A DNA stretch of 64,000 nucleotides from Pseudomonadota bacterium (GCA_018240525.1 JAFEFN010000017.1:1-64000); one strand, 5' to 3'; shown: positions 51,008 through 60,636, counted from the stretch's first letter. Notes: a model not told the origin generated them from the sequence alone. Numbers and translations: made by a program.

Positions 51008-51061
51008 GCGAAGGTTCCGTGAACCGGCGTGGCAGGGGGGCCGGGCCGGCGCAGGCGGCGG

Positions 51062-54000
51062 TTACTTCTCGATCGAGTACACCAGGTCGATGCCGGAGAT
51101 CTGGCCGCTCGGCCCCTGGCCGACCTCGGTCTTGACCGTCCAGTGGTCGCCGAGGGTGTAGCGCAGCTTCAGGGTGTTGATCTGCTCGGTGAGGCTGATC
51201 CCGTAGCTGACGTAGAGGCGCGGCGACAGGTAGCGGCCCAGCACCAGCGAGGTGTCGTTGGTCACGTCCGTCTCCAGCGAGACGTCCTGGATGCCGACGT
51301 GCGAGCCGACCTGGCTGGCCAGCAGCGCGGCCGCCTGGGCGAGGGCGGCGTTGCCGGGGGTGTTCTTCTGCGTCGACTCCAGCGAGCCGCCGGCGAGGAT
51401 GAGGGAGACGATCTGCGACTGCGTCAGCGGCGGATCGGAGAAGAAGGACATGCGCGGCTGCAGCAGCGTGCCGCGCACGTTCACCCCGGCGGTCACGTCC
51501 GGGAAGACCTTGGCCGCACGCAGGTCGATGCCCGGGTTGTCGATCGGCCCCCCGGTGAAGATCAGGCGCCCCTTCTGGATGTCGAGCTTGCGCGCGTAGG
51601 CGGTGTAGCTGCCGTTGGCGACCGACAGCTCGCCGGTGCCGCGCGTGATGGCATCGTAGCCGCTCCTGATGGCGATGCTGCCGGTCAGCCGCCCGGTCAG
51701 CCCCAGGGTGTCGATGCTCACCCGGTCCCCGAGGGTGAGCGTGATGTCGCTCATCACCTCGAAGTGGTTCTGCGCATCCTCGTCCTCCTGCCCGACGATC
51801 ACCTCATCCTCCGAGGCACGCACGGCGCCGGTGATGTCCTTGGGCGCGATCTTCGCGTAGGGCACGACGACCTTGCCGGTCACCTCGATCCGGTGGCCGT
51901 TGATGTCGAAGAGCAGGTCGGGCGAGGCGTCGATCTGCGCCTCGGGCACATCGACCAGCCGCAGGTTCGTGCCCTGCAGGCGGAACTTGCCGTACGGCAC
52001 CAGGTCCCGCCATTCCATGTGGCCGTCGGCGCTGAGGGTGCCGGCGCCGGCCTTGGCGCTGGTCTTGAGGTCGAGGCCGGCATCGCCCAGCCGCGCCTCG
52101 AGCGTGATCTGCCGCAGCGCCAGGTTCACCTGGTAGGCGTCGATTTCCCCGTCGCTGATCTTGAGCAGCCCCGACAGGTGCGGCGCGCCGACCGTGCCGG
52201 ACACGGTGAGGTCTGTGCTGATCTGGCCGGCGGCGCGGTCGATCTGCGGGACGTACAGCGAGATCAGGTCGCAGTTGGCGCTGTGCGCGTGCAGCTCCCC
52301 GCTGAGCGGCATGTCCTGCCAGCGCGCGGTGCTGGGCTGGATGTCGAGCCGCGCGGCGACCGTCCCCACCTGGCCCTCGCCGAGGCTGAGTTCCGCGCTC
52401 ACCGCGCTCGGGGTGGCATCGACGCTGACGGTGCCCGAACCGATGCGCGTGCGCTCGATCTTCTTGCTGGCTAGGCGGTGGGCGATCACCGCATCCTCCA
52501 GGCGGGCGCGCAGCGTACCCACGGTCGGGAGCGCGGCGCCGCCGTTCAGGCGCAGGTGTGCGCTGCCCGTGCCCAGGTACTGCACGGAGGCGGCCCTGCC
52601 GGCGGTGAGCGTCGCCAGCGGCAGCTCGTTGGTCGAGGCCGTGGTCGACCAGGCCGCGGGGGTCCAGTCCCCGTCTGCGCAGATGCTGCCCGGGGTGCCG
52701 TTCACGCACATCCACTCCAGGCGCACATGGCTGGCCGAGACCAGCAGGTCAACGGGCCGGTCGAGCGTCAGGTGCAGCGACTCGTTGCCGGTGAGCGAAA
52801 GCGCCGTGAGCTGGCCCTTGAAGAGCTGGCCGGCGTAGGCGCCGCGTGCCTGGAGGCTCGCGGCAAGCCCGGGAGCGGCGGCGGTCAGGTGCACGGTGTA
52901 GGCGCTGGGCAGCCCCTGCAAGGTGACGGTCGCCGCATCGAGGGTGCGCTTCTGATAGCTCAACTTGTGGACGGCGATCTCGACGTGGGATTCCTTGTCC
53001 GTGGCTCCCGGGTCGAAGTTGATGGTGCTGTCGAAGGCGGCGACCTTGATGCCCTGGTAGTCCACCTCGCGGCCGTGCGCGGTGGCGGAGATCGCAGGCT
53101 CGGCCAGCGTGCCGGCGAGCGTGCCGGCTGCCTTGAGCTGGCCGTGGCTGCCGGGGACCAGCAGGCCCAGGTCCTGGGTGTTGAGCGCAAAGCGCAGGTT
53201 GAGGCGCTCGTCCACCTGGCCATCGAGCGCCAGGCTGGTGCCGCCGACCGCGACGCGCACGTTGGCGAACTCGAAGGTCTTGCCGCGGTGGGTGATGGTG
53301 CCGGCGCCGCTGGCACTCGCGCCGCGCAGCCTGCCCGACAGCTCGCTGAAGGAGGCGCTGAGGGTGCCCTGCGGGCTGAAGCCGCGGCCGGTGGTCGTGA
53401 AGTTGAAGCTGAGGCTGCCGGGGAGATCCGCGCGCACCAGCCCGGGATTGATGTCGGTGGCGCGGCCCTTGATGTCCCAGCTGCCGGCCCCGGCCCAGAC
53501 CACCTCGCCGCTGGCGGTGGCGTGGCCGCCATAGAGCTCGACGTCGGCGCGCGTGAAGCTGAAGCGGTCCTTGCCGAGCAGGCCGTCGATGTCCACGGGC
53601 ATCGGCGGCAGCTCCGCCGCGCGCGCCTCGCCGCTCAGGTGCACCTGGTAGGGCAGCACCCCCTGCAGCGTGAAGCTGCCCGCGGCGCTGCGGACCGGGA
53701 CGTCGCGCCCGACCAGCGGCCAGCGGAACTTCTCCCACGTGCCGGACAGGTCCAGGCGCGGACCGTGGTCGACGATCGCGAGGGTGCCCGAGGCGGTGGC
53801 CTGCGCGCCCGAGGCCACGTGGGTCGCCACGGCGCGCTTGGCGGTGAGCACGTGGCCGGCGTAGCCGCCCTCGAACAGCACTTCGAACACCCCGGCCTGC
53901 AGGCCCGCCGGGTCCACCGGGCCGTGTGCGGAGAAGGTGCTGGCATCGCCCGTGCCCGCCACGTGGCCGCTGATGTGGCCGAGCGGGCTGGCGATGCCCC

Positions 54001-54793
54001 AGGCCTCGAGGTCGAAGTCGTGCAGGGCGGCATCGCCGGCCCAGTGGAAGTGCTCGGTGAGATCGAGCAGCTGGCCGGTGATGTCGGCGCGGAAAGGGCT
54101 GCCGGCGTGCGCCACGAGGTTGAGGGCGTTGAGGTCGCCCAGCGCGCTGCCGCTGACGGTCCAGGCAGGCTGGCCCTCGGGGTGCCAGTCGAGGTGGTAG
54201 CGCACCGCCATCCCGAAGGGATCGGTCGCGCGCAGGTCGCCGTTCACGCCCACCCGGGCGCCCTCCAGCAGCGCCGTGATGTTGAACAGGCTGATCCTCA
54301 GGCGGCGCAGCACCGCGCCGCCGTTGAGTTCATCCACCTGCAGCTTGAACCCGTTGTAGACGCTCAGGGAGGTGCTGCCGACGTGCAGCTGGTCGACGCT
54401 GATCTGCAGCCAGCGCGGCAGGAAGCCGGGCGGCCCCGGGGTGGCCGGGTGCACGCGCTTCTTGATCTCCAGGCGAGCGCTGCGCACGGTGGTCAGCGGG
54501 GAGCGGATCTTCTGCAGCAGCAGCGGCGCCACGTCCACGCGCGCCTCGACCCCCTCGACGTAGACGTTGATGAGCTCGTGCTCGATCACCACGCGGTCGG
54601 CGTGCAGGCCGCCGGCGATCGTACCGCTGATGCCCTCGATCTGGAGGTTCACGCTGCCGAGGTGGCGCGGTAGGTGCCGCGCCACGAATTGCGCGCCGCC
54701 GGTGGTGTACAGCACCGACCAGATCGCCGCGAAGGGCGCCACGATGAGCGTCACGATCAGGATGCCGGCGAGCACGAGTAGGATGCGGCGCAT
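51062..54793 (-). CDS. tamB: TamB, inner-membrane-anchored translocation/assembly and lipid-transport protein
   Basis: A 1243-residue AsmA-like envelope-spanning protein: N-terminal membrane anchor (MRRILLVLAGILIVTLIVAP), a very long beta-rich periplasmic region, and the conserved C-terminal DUF490/TamB domain (~860-1243; VNVRGTLLQPRMSFFSDPPL near the end, then QSQIVSLILAGGSL). It pairs with TamA and is implicated in barrel assembly and phospholipid transport. The start at 54793 provides the membrane anchor; the open frame upstream overlaps tamA. The gap to tamA is 5 bases. Confidence 0.94.
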   Translation of the reverse strand: MRRILLVLAGILIVTLIVAPFAAIWSVLYTTGGAQFVARHLPRHLGSVNLQIEGISGTIAGGLHADRVVIEHELINVYVEGVEARVDVAPLLLQKIRSPLTTVRSARLEIKKRVHPATPGPPGFLPRWLQISVDQLHVGSTSLSVYNGFKLQVDELNGGAVLRRLRISLFNITALLEGARVGVNGDLRATDPFGMAVRYHLDWHPEGQPAWTVSGSALGDLNALNLVAHAGSPFRADITGQLLDLTEHFHWAGDAALHDFDLEAWGIASPLGHISGHVAGTGDASTFSAHGPVDPAGLQAGVFEVLFEGGYAGHVLTAKRAVATHVASGAQATASGTLAIVDHGPRLDLSGTWEKFRWPLVGRDVPVRSAAGSFTLQGVLPYQVHLSGEARAAELPPMPVDIDGLLGKDRFSFTRADVELYGGHATASGEVVWAGAGSWDIKGRATDINPGLVRADLPGSLSFNFTTTGRGFSPQGTLSASFSELSGRLRGASASGAGTITHRGKTFEFANVRVAVGGTSLALDGQVDERLNLRFALNTQDLGLLVPGSHGQLKAAGTLAGTLAEPAISATAHGREVDYQGIKVAAFDSTINFDPGATDKESHVEIAVHKLSYQKRTLDAATVTLQGLPSAYTVHLTAAAPGLAASLQARGAYAGQLFKGQLTALSLTGNESLHLTLDRPVDLLVSASHVRLEWMCVNGTPGSICADGDWTPAAWSTTASTNELPLATLTAGRAASVQYLGTGSAHLRLNGGAALPTVGTLRARLEDAVIAHRLASKKIERTRIGSGTVSVDATPSAVSAELSLGEGQVGTVAARLDIQPSTARWQDMPLSGELHAHSANCDLISLYVPQIDRAAGQISTDLTVSGTVGAPHLSGLLKISDGEIDAYQVNLALRQITLEARLGDAGLDLKTSAKAGAGTLSADGHMEWRDLVPYGKFRLQGTNLRLVDVPEAQIDASPDLLFDINGHRIEVTGKVVVPYAKIAPKDITGAVRASEDEVIVGQEDEDAQNHFEVMSDITLTLGDRVSIDTLGLTGRLTGSIAIRSGYDAITRGTGELSVANGSYTAYARKLDIQKGRLIFTGGPIDNPGIDLRAAKVFPDVTAGVNVRGTLLQPRMSFFSDPPLTQSQIVSLILAGGSLESTQKNTPGNAALAQAAALLASQVGSHVGIQDVSLETDVTNDTSLVLGRYLSPRLYVSYGISLTEQINTLKLRYTLGDHWTVKTEVGQGPSGQISGIDLVYSIEK

Positions 54794-54798
54794 GGCGG

Positions 54799-56718
54799 CT
54801 ACAACTTCGGCGAGAAGTTGATGTGCAGGCGCAGCCCGCCGGGGGTGCAGCTCGTGCGGCCCTCGTCGATGGGCTGGTTGCACGGCTGATACAGGGGCTT
54901 GGCGATGTCGACGCCGAGGGTCAGCACCGAGAGGCGCAGGCGCAGGCCGACGCCGACCGAGTAGGCCAGTCGGCCGGCATCCGACCAGCTGTCGAAGGCG
55001 TTGCCGTAGTCGAAGAAGGTGGCGATGCCGAGGCTCTTGGGCAGGTCGCGGATGATCTCCACGGTGCCGGTGATGACGTCCTTGCCGCCCACGCGGCTGT
55101 AGATGGTCTGGTAGACCGGCGGTTGCGGGCAGGCGTTCGGCGGGACAGGCTCGCCGGCCTTCTGGTTCGCGCACACCGTCGTCGCCTGGGTCGGCGACAG
55201 GTCGGCAAAGCCGAAGCCACGCACGCTGCTGTCGCCGCCGGCGAAGAAGCGGAACACCGTCGGCAGCTGGCTGAACTCGGAGACGAAGGTTGCGCCGACC
55301 TCGCCGCGCAGCAGCAGGTGCCACTTGCGCGCGATCGGCAGCACGCGCTCGCCCTGCACGTGCATCTGGAAGAAGTTCGCGTTCGAGCCCAGCGAGGCGT
55401 GCGAGCCGCGCAGCTCGACGAACAGCGGGCGCTCGAACAGCGGCTCGCCGAGGTAGCCCTTGGGCACCGAGGCGATGTCCAGCTCCGGCACCAGCAGCTG
55501 GTCGGTCTGCGCCCCGCGCACCTGCTCGACCAGGGTGTTGTCGTCCGTGCTGGTCGTGTGCACCGCGTTCACCAGCCAGACGTGCTGCCAGCCGCCGGTC
55601 ACCGCGGTCAAGGCCGGGCCGACGCTGGTGGTGTTGCTGGTGACGTCGCCCCAGTCGCGCTCCTCGATGCTGCCGCGCAGCGACAGGCTGTCCACCGCCG
55701 GGTCGCCCACCGGGATGGTGTAGCGCGCCTGCAGGCTGTACTTGGTCACCTGTGCCGCCTGGATCTCCACCCCGAAGCTGTGGCCGCTGGAGTTGATGCG
55801 GCGGTCGTCGAAGCCGAGCGTGCCGCGCGGCCCGGTGTCGGTGGCGTAGCCGGCACCGATCGAGTAGCGGTGGCGGCGGCTCGCGTCGGCGCGGATGTTG
55901 ATCGGCACGGTGTGCGCGCTGCGGTCCGGATCGCCGGGCAGCACCTCGAGGTTGGCGAAGTACTGGGCATCGTCGAGCGCGAACTGCGAGCGCAGCACCT
56001 GCGTGAGGTCGAACGGCTCGCCCTCGTGATAGCGCAGGTAGCGCCGCACGAGGCTCTCCTTGACGACGTGCTGCGAGATCTTGGTCACGCCGAAGTGGTA
56101 GCGCTCGCCGGTCTCCATCTCCAGGCTGATGTTGGCGGTGTGCTTCTCGGGGTCGACCACCAGTTCGTTGCGGATCAGCTTCGCGTCGAAGTAGCCGTAG
56201 GTGGCCGCGGTGCGCTGCAGGTCGTTCTTGATGTCCTCGTAGGACTTGTGGTTCAGCCGCTGCCCCTTGCGCAGCGGCAGCTGCCGCACGATGCGCTGGA
56301 ACAGCGGGTCGGTCTCGCCCGGCCCGTCGACGTGCACGTCGATGTGGTCGACCAGCACCGGCGGCCCCGGGGTGATGTCGATGTTCACCTTCCAGGTGCC
56401 GCTGCTGCCCTGGGTCACCGTGGACTGCACCTGTGGCTCGTAGTACCCGAAGGGGCGCAACGCGGCCTCAACCTCCCGCTCGACCCGCTCGTGCAGGCGC
56501 TCCACCGTCTCGGGCGTGAGCTCCGAGCTGCCCTTCTTGTAGCGCTCGAAGCTCAGGTAGGCGAGCACGTTGTCCCTGAGGACATCGTCCACGCCGTGGA
56601 TGTCGACGTCCACCCCCGCCGCGGCCCGGGCGAGCGCGCAGGCGAGCAGGCACAGCAGGACCGCCGGGGTCAGCGTGAGCCATCGAAGAGGCCCTGGCGG
56701 GAGGATGCGCTGCGCCAT
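54799..56718 (-). CDS. tamA: TamA, Omp85-family outer membrane protein
   Basis: A 639-residue Omp85 protein: signal peptide (LTPAVLLCLLACALARAAA), N-terminal POTRA repeats over ~35-270 and a 16-strand-type barrel from ~280 including FRFFAGGDSSVRGFGFADLS, the conserved Omp85 RGF block, and terminal LRLHINFSPKL. A TAGAAT -10 lies at 56751-56756, so tamA probably has its own promoter. Confidence 0.94.
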   Translation of the reverse strand: MAQRILPPGPLRWLTLTPAVLLCLLACALARAAAGVDVDIHGVDDVLRDNVLAYLSFERYKKGSSELTPETVERLHERVEREVEAALRPFGYYEPQVQSTVTQGSSGTWKVNIDITPGPPVLVDHIDVHVDGPGETDPLFQRIVRQLPLRKGQRLNHKSYEDIKNDLQRTAATYGYFDAKLIRNELVVDPEKHTANISLEMETGERYHFGVTKISQHVVKESLVRRYLRYHEGEPFDLTQVLRSQFALDDAQYFANLEVLPGDPDRSAHTVPINIRADASRRHRYSIGAGYATDTGPRGTLGFDDRRINSSGHSFGVEIQAAQVTKYSLQARYTIPVGDPAVDSLSLRGSIEERDWGDVTSNTTSVGPALTAVTGGWQHVWLVNAVHTTSTDDNTLVEQVRGAQTDQLLVPELDIASVPKGYLGEPLFERPLFVELRGSHASLGSNANFFQMHVQGERVLPIARKWHLLLRGEVGATFVSEFSQLPTVFRFFAGGDSSVRGFGFADLSPTQATTVCANQKAGEPVPPNACPQPPVYQTIYSRVGGKDVITGTVEIIRDLPKSLGIATFFDYGNAFDSWSDAGRLAYSVGVGLRLRLSVLTLGVDIAKPLYQPCNQPIDEGRTSCTPGGLRLHINFSPKL

Positions 56719-56798
56719 CTATAAGGTGTGTGCCTGGAGAAAGTGCCGGAATTCTAGAGCCTTACGGCGACAGCCGCTTGCCGCCGTGCAGTCTGGGA

Positions 56799-57602
56799 CT
56801 AGCCGGCGGCCATGTCGGTTCCGCCCTGCGGCCACTCGCCGGCCCGGAGGCGGTACTCACTGTCTCCCTGCAACCGGCCCTCTCGATCGAACCGCCGCTC
56901 GCCCAGATAAAAGGCGCCGCCCGCCTCCATCATCAGTACCGTGGAGCAGCGCGTGCCGTAGTCGGGGTCCTGCACGAAGGGCGAGGACAGCACGCGTTCC
57001 CATTCCGTGGTGAGGCCGGTGTGCGGCAGCTGCGCATCGTCGCTGACGCGCGTGCGGTCACCCAGGAGAGCGAAGAGCGGGGACGGGTCGGAAAGCTCCT
57101 GCCGCAGCCAGTCTTCGAAGCCACGACGCACCCGCTGCAGCTTAGGCCACGGGGTGTCGAGGGACTCGTTGGAGAGCCCGTGCACCCCCGGGGCGAGCGC
57201 CCGCGCGAACGGGGTGCCGCGATTGCTGCCGTACCAGAGGGAGTGCCGGTCTGCCAGCAGCAGGTTGAAGCCGGCGTACTCGCGCGCGCGCGCCTGCAGC
57301 GTGGCCAGGAATTGCTGCGGCTCCTGCGGGCCGCCCAGGTAGGCCGGGATGAGCTCGCCGCGCGAGGGCGCCGCGGCGAGCGGCGGCTGCCGCTCGCGGA
57401 AATTGGTGACCACGCCGAAGCGTCGCTGCCGGTCGAGCCCCAGCCAGGTGCCGCCGGCGCGCAGGTCGCGCCCGGCGAGCAGGCGCGGCGCGGGCCAGGG
57501 CGCCAGTGCCGCCGCCGGTCGCTCGTGGAACTCGTCGCGGTTGGCCGCGACCACCAGCGGGAAACGCGGGTGCACCCGCCAGGCCATGACGAGCAGGCAC
57601 AT
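56799..57602 (-). CDS. NRDE-family (TANGO2-like) protein
   Basis: A 267-residue protein starting Met-Cys (MCLLVMAWRVHPRFPLVVAA) with the NRDE motif (AANRDEFHERP), GGTWLGLDRQRRFGVVTNF, GFNLLLAD and GLSNESLDTPWPK, as in the TANGO2/NRDE family. Cys2 may act as an N-terminal nucleophile. Function is uncertain; links to heme trafficking have been proposed for TANGO2. The start at 57602 is fixed by the conserved Met-Cys. Confidence 0.9.
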   Translation of the reverse strand: MCLLVMAWRVHPRFPLVVAANRDEFHERPAAALAPWPAPRLLAGRDLRAGGTWLGLDRQRRFGVVTNFRERQPPLAAAPSRGELIPAYLGGPQEPQQFLATLQARAREYAGFNLLLADRHSLWYGSNRGTPFARALAPGVHGLSNESLDTPWPKLQRVRRGFEDWLRQELSDPSPLFALLGDRTRVSDDAQLPHTGLTTEWERVLSSPFVQDPDYGTRCSTVLMMEAGGAFYLGERRFDREGRLQGDSEYRLRAGEWPQGGTDMAAG

Positions 57603-57607
57603 GCGCC

Positions 57608-58507
57608 CTAGACCGCGCCCTTGAGCCAGGTCTCGATCAGGCGCCAGGAGATCGACTGGCTGGGTGGGGCGAGGGCGGCGCCCGAGGTGATCTCCTCGCG
57701 CGTGAACCAGCGTGCCTCCTCCAGCTCGCCGCCGAGGCGCACGAGGCTGCCCGGCTTGGCCGTGGCGAAGAAGCCGAGCATGAGCGAGGAGGGGAACGGC
57801 CACGGCTGCGAGGAGTCATAGCGCACGTTGGCCACCTGCACGCCGGTCTCCTCGACCACCTCGCGCACCACCGCATCCTCCAGGCTCTCGCCCGGCTCAA
57901 CGAAGCCGGCAATCGTGGAGACACGCCGCGCTGGCCAGCTCGGCTGCCGGCCGAGCAGCGCGCGCTCGCCATCGCTCACCAGGACGATGATCGCCGGGTC
58001 GATGCGCGGGAAATACTGCTGCGCACACGCCGGGTCGGCGCACACCAGGCAATGGCCGGCATGCGAGGGCACCGTGGGCGTCCCGCAGGCGCCGCAGTAG
58101 CGCTGGCGCGCGCGCCACAGCGCCAGGGCGCGTGCGTACGCCAGCAGCCCGGCGTGCTCGGCATCGAGCACCGGTGCGAGCGGCCGCAACTCCTCGAAGC
58201 GGGTGTGCGGCGGCAGCTCCACCGTCGCCTGCAGCGGCAGGTCCACCATCACCACGCGCGTGCCGCGAAACCAGCCCAGCAGCAGCCAGTTGGCCGGGTC
58301 GGCCGCGGTCACCGGCGGTGCGTCCCGCTCCAGGAAGACGATGCCGGGCGCGGCGCCGACGTGCAGGAGTTGCTGGCTGCCGCGCGCAAGCAGGTAGCGC
58401 GTGGCGTCGTCCGCGCGCGCGGCCTCGATCCAGTTCGCGTCTTCGCGCAACTCCGCGCGGCGATCCAGGTACGGCCCGGCAAAGAAGTTCGGCCGATCGT
58501 GACTCAT
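57608..58507 (-). CDS. nudC: NudC, NAD+/NADH pyrophosphatase (RNA deNADding enzyme)
   Basis: A 299-residue Nudix hydrolase. A four-Cys zinc ribbon (YCGACG, then CLVCADPAC) precedes the Nudix box GFVEPGESLEDAVVREVVEE, and the NudC-specific SQPWPFPSSLM follows. It hydrolyses NAD(H) and removes NAD caps from RNA. It sits 5 bases before the NRDE gene. Confidence 0.94.
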   Translation of the reverse strand: MSHDRPNFFAGPYLDRRAELREDANWIEAARADDATRYLLARGSQQLLHVGAAPGIVFLERDAPPVTAADPANWLLLGWFRGTRVVMVDLPLQATVELPPHTRFEELRPLAPVLDAEHAGLLAYARALALWRARQRYCGACGTPTVPSHAGHCLVCADPACAQQYFPRIDPAIIVLVSDGERALLGRQPSWPARRVSTIAGFVEPGESLEDAVVREVVEETGVQVANVRYDSSQPWPFPSSLMLGFFATAKPGSLVRLGGELEEARWFTREEITSGAALAPPSQSISWRLIETWLKGAV

Positions 58508-58547
58508 GCGTTCCACCCGCCCGTCGACCCGGGCATGGCGGCGGATT

Positions 58548-59093
58548 CTAGCAGCGCGTCGTGGCGGCGCAGTGCGGACAGCGCGTGATGCGCAGCGAGA
58601 ACGGCTCGACGAGCATGAGTCCGCCGCAGGCGCTGCACCAGCCGACCCGCAGCAGGTCGCCGCGCGCCAGCGCGCCGACGAGAAACACGGCGTGCTCGAA
58701 GGAGATCTGCGCACCGGGTCGGACGCCCTGGTAGAACTCGAACGCATCGCACAGCAGCGCGCCGCGCGCGAGCGCGGCGAGCGAGCCGGGCGCCTCCGTC
58801 GCGCCGCCGGCGAGGACACCGAGCAGCCACAGTGCCGTGGCCAGCGAGAGCGTCTCCTCCTGCAGGCGCAGCGAGCGGGTGAAGTAGGCGATCTGGTGCG
58901 GTGACTTGCCGCGGTGGCGCGGCGGCTGCGACTGCGCATCGTCGAGGTAGGAGCGGTACAGCTTGCGGATGCGGTCGTCGCTGAGCCCGGTCCAGGCACG
59001 GATGGTCTGGGTGCGGGCCTCGTGGCGCAGGAAGCGCAGCGCCAGTTCCATGCGCAGCCGTTCGCGATGGTAGCGGTCGTCGGTGATGCGCAT
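58548..59093 (-). CDS. FlhC-like transcriptional regulator
   Basis: A 181-residue protein with the FlhC layout: helical N-terminal half with LSDDRIRKLYRSYLDDAQSQ (compare FlhC LSRGRLIKLYKEL) and a C-terminal zinc site of two CxxC pairs (WCSACGGLM, TRCPHCA). FlhC acts with FlhD at flagellar promoters; no flagellar genes or flhD are in this window, so another target is likely. It is divergent from the unknown gene at 59241 across a nested dyad. Confidence 0.72.
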   Translation of the reverse strand: MRITDDRYHRERLRMELALRFLRHEARTQTIRAWTGLSDDRIRKLYRSYLDDAQSQPPRHRGKSPHQIAYFTRSLRLQEETLSLATALWLLGVLAGGATEAPGSLAALARGALLCDAFEFYQGVRPGAQISFEHAVFLVGALARGDLLRVGWCSACGGLMLVEPFSLRITRCPHCAATTRC

Positions 59094-59139
59094 GGCGTCC
59101 TTCCACGGGTGGGGACGCAGCATTCTGTGGCGACACGGT

Positions 59140-59195
59140 GGAATTGCAAGGCGCAAATTTGGGAAAAAAACCCCAAATCCGCGGTGGTCAATTCC
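59140..59195. promoter_or_regulatory. Nested inverted repeats between divergent genes, candidate operator
   Basis: Outer arms GGAATTG (59140-59146) / CAATTCC (59189-59195) and inner arms ATTTGGG (59157-59163) / CCCAAAT (59172-59178) share one centre (59167.5) around an A-rich 8-base core. Seventeen of 24 arm positions match. It ends over a weak promoter for the rightward gene (TGGTCA at 59185, TAGTAT at 59207). Confidence 0.5.
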
Positions 59196-59240
59196 GGCGA
59201 TGCAGTTAGTATGAGCGCCCCCCGCCAGGAGGAGTGCTTC

Positions 59241-59975
59241 ATGCTGCTGCAGTGCGAGATACGGGACCGGGAGTCCGGCGGCACGCCCGCGGGATGGTTG
59301 CGCGCCGACATCCGCGAGTCGCTCCTCGAGCTGAACGAGGCCTGCTTCGAGCTGCTCGCCGAGCAGGCCGAGGCCATGCCGGAGACGGGGCTCGCCGCCT
59401 CGTGTGCGGGGGACTGGCGCCTGCTGAGTGCGGACGGGCGACGCCGCGCCGCGGGCTGCCCCTACCTGGTGTTTGATCTGGGTTTCGCGGATGCCGCCCG
59501 GTGGCTGGAGCCCTCGCGCGGCGCCGCGGGCGGGCTTGCAGCGCCTTTCTTCACGGTTGCCGGCGCCGCCCCCCTGGCGCAGGCAGTGGCCATGTTCGGC
59601 TGGCACCTGGCGCACTGCCATGGCACCGCCGCCCGCTTGCTGCTGGGCATGAGCGCATCCTGCGTGACGGCGCTCAACCACAGCACCCTGGGACAGATCC
59701 GCAGGGCGGCCGCGATCCACCCGCACTGGCTCAGGCCGCGCTGGCTCCGGGCGCCGCGCATCTGGAGCGAACTCCTCGCTGCCGCGGGCACGGATGACGC
59801 GGCGGCCCTGTGGCGCACCCGCCTGCGCGGGCAGACGCTGCTGGCGGCGGAGGCCCGCGAGGGAGCGCCGGAGCCGCGGAACCCCGCCTGGCCGCCGCGT
59901 CAGGGCGTGCCGGTCCGCATCCCGCCGCCGCGTCCGCGGTCCTCCCAGGTGGACCTGAGCGGTGTCCGTTTTTGA
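59241..59975 (+). CDS. Uncharacterised protein divergent from the FlhC-like gene
   Basis: A 244-residue protein I do not recognise. It is probably cytoplasmic and mixed alpha/beta, with a central conserved-looking stretch (AVAMFGWHLAHCHGTAARLL, LGMSASC) followed by HWLRPRWLRAPRIWSELL and a Pro/Arg-rich tail. The start at 59241 has an excellent CAGGAGGAG site 7 bases upstream; an in-frame ATG at 59211 lies in the predicted -10 element. Its helical LxxLxxIxRAAxIHPHWLRPRW segment and position suggest a partner of the FlhC-like regulator, but that is inference. Confidence 0.7.
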   Translation: MLLQCEIRDRESGGTPAGWLRADIRESLLELNEACFELLAEQAEAMPETGLAASCAGDWRLLSADGRRRAAGCPYLVFDLGFADAARWLEPSRGAAGGLAAPFFTVAGAAPLAQAVAMFGWHLAHCHGTAARLLLGMSASCVTALNHSTLGQIRRAAAIHPHWLRPRWLRAPRIWSELLAAAGTDDAAALWRTRLRGQTLLAAEAREGAPEPRNPAWPPRQGVPVRIPPPRPRSSQVDLSGVRF

Positions 59976-60061
59976 CCGGGGAACGTCCCTATCGGCGGTA
60001 GCTCCTGCATAAAGCCTGCGGGAAGATATAGTCCGAATATCAACCGAGGACGGTCAATCCC

Positions 60062-60622
60062 ATGAAGCAGGCGTTACTGGTCATCGATGCGCAGGAGTCC
60101 TTCCGTTGCCGCCCGTATTTCCACGACGAGGACGTGCCGGAGTTCCTGCGCAACACGCAGCGGCTGATCGACCGCTGCCGGGCGCAGGGCATCGCCGTGG
60201 TCCAGGTCTTCCATCGCGAGCCGGGCGAGGATGCCACGAACCCCTTCACGGCGGCCTCCGGGCACGTGCGTGCCCTGCGCGAGCTGTCGCTGCAGCCGGA
60301 CGTGGTGGTCTACAAGGAAGTCCACTCGGCGCTGTTCGCCCGATGCGCGGACGGCACCACGCTGGAGGGATGGCTGCGCGCGCGCGGTATCGACAGCCTC
60401 CTCATCAGCGGCATCCGCACCGAGCAGTGCTGCGAGACGACCGCGCGGCACGCCTCGGACGCGGGCTTCAAGGTGCGCTACATCACCGATGCAACGCTCA
60501 CCTTCTCCATGCGTACGCGCGCCGGGCGTACGGTGAGCCCCGCGGAGATCCGCGAGCGCACCGAGCTGGTACTCGACGGGCGCTTCGCCGAAGTGGTCTC
60601 CACCGCAGCGGTGCTCGCCTAG
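60062..60622 (+). CDS. Isochorismatase-family cysteine hydrolase
   Basis: A 186-residue hydrolase: catalytic Asp in LLVIDAQESF, Lys in VVYKEVHSAL, and Cys in RTEQCCETTARHAS. Members include nicotinamidases and amidohydrolases; the substrate is not evident. AGGA lies upstream of the ATG and a TATAGT -10 at 60027-60032. The GlxA-type regulator follows after 14 bases, a common pairing. Confidence 0.9.
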   Translation: MKQALLVIDAQESFRCRPYFHDEDVPEFLRNTQRLIDRCRAQGIAVVQVFHREPGEDATNPFTAASGHVRALRELSLQPDVVVYKEVHSALFARCADGTTLEGWLRARGIDSLLISGIRTEQCCETTARHASDAGFKVRYITDATLTFSMRTRAGRTVSPAEIRERTELVLDGRFAEVVSTAAVLA

Positions 60623-60636
60623 CCCGAGCCGCCGCC

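Noticed and set aside
42815..51024. The 12-mer GGTTCCGTGAAC occurs at 42815-42826 and 51013-51024, flanking the arg cluster as direct repeats
   Set aside because: Chance alone should give many 12-base repeats in 64 kb of biased composition; flanking sequence does not extend the match and no integrase or other transfer sign is present.
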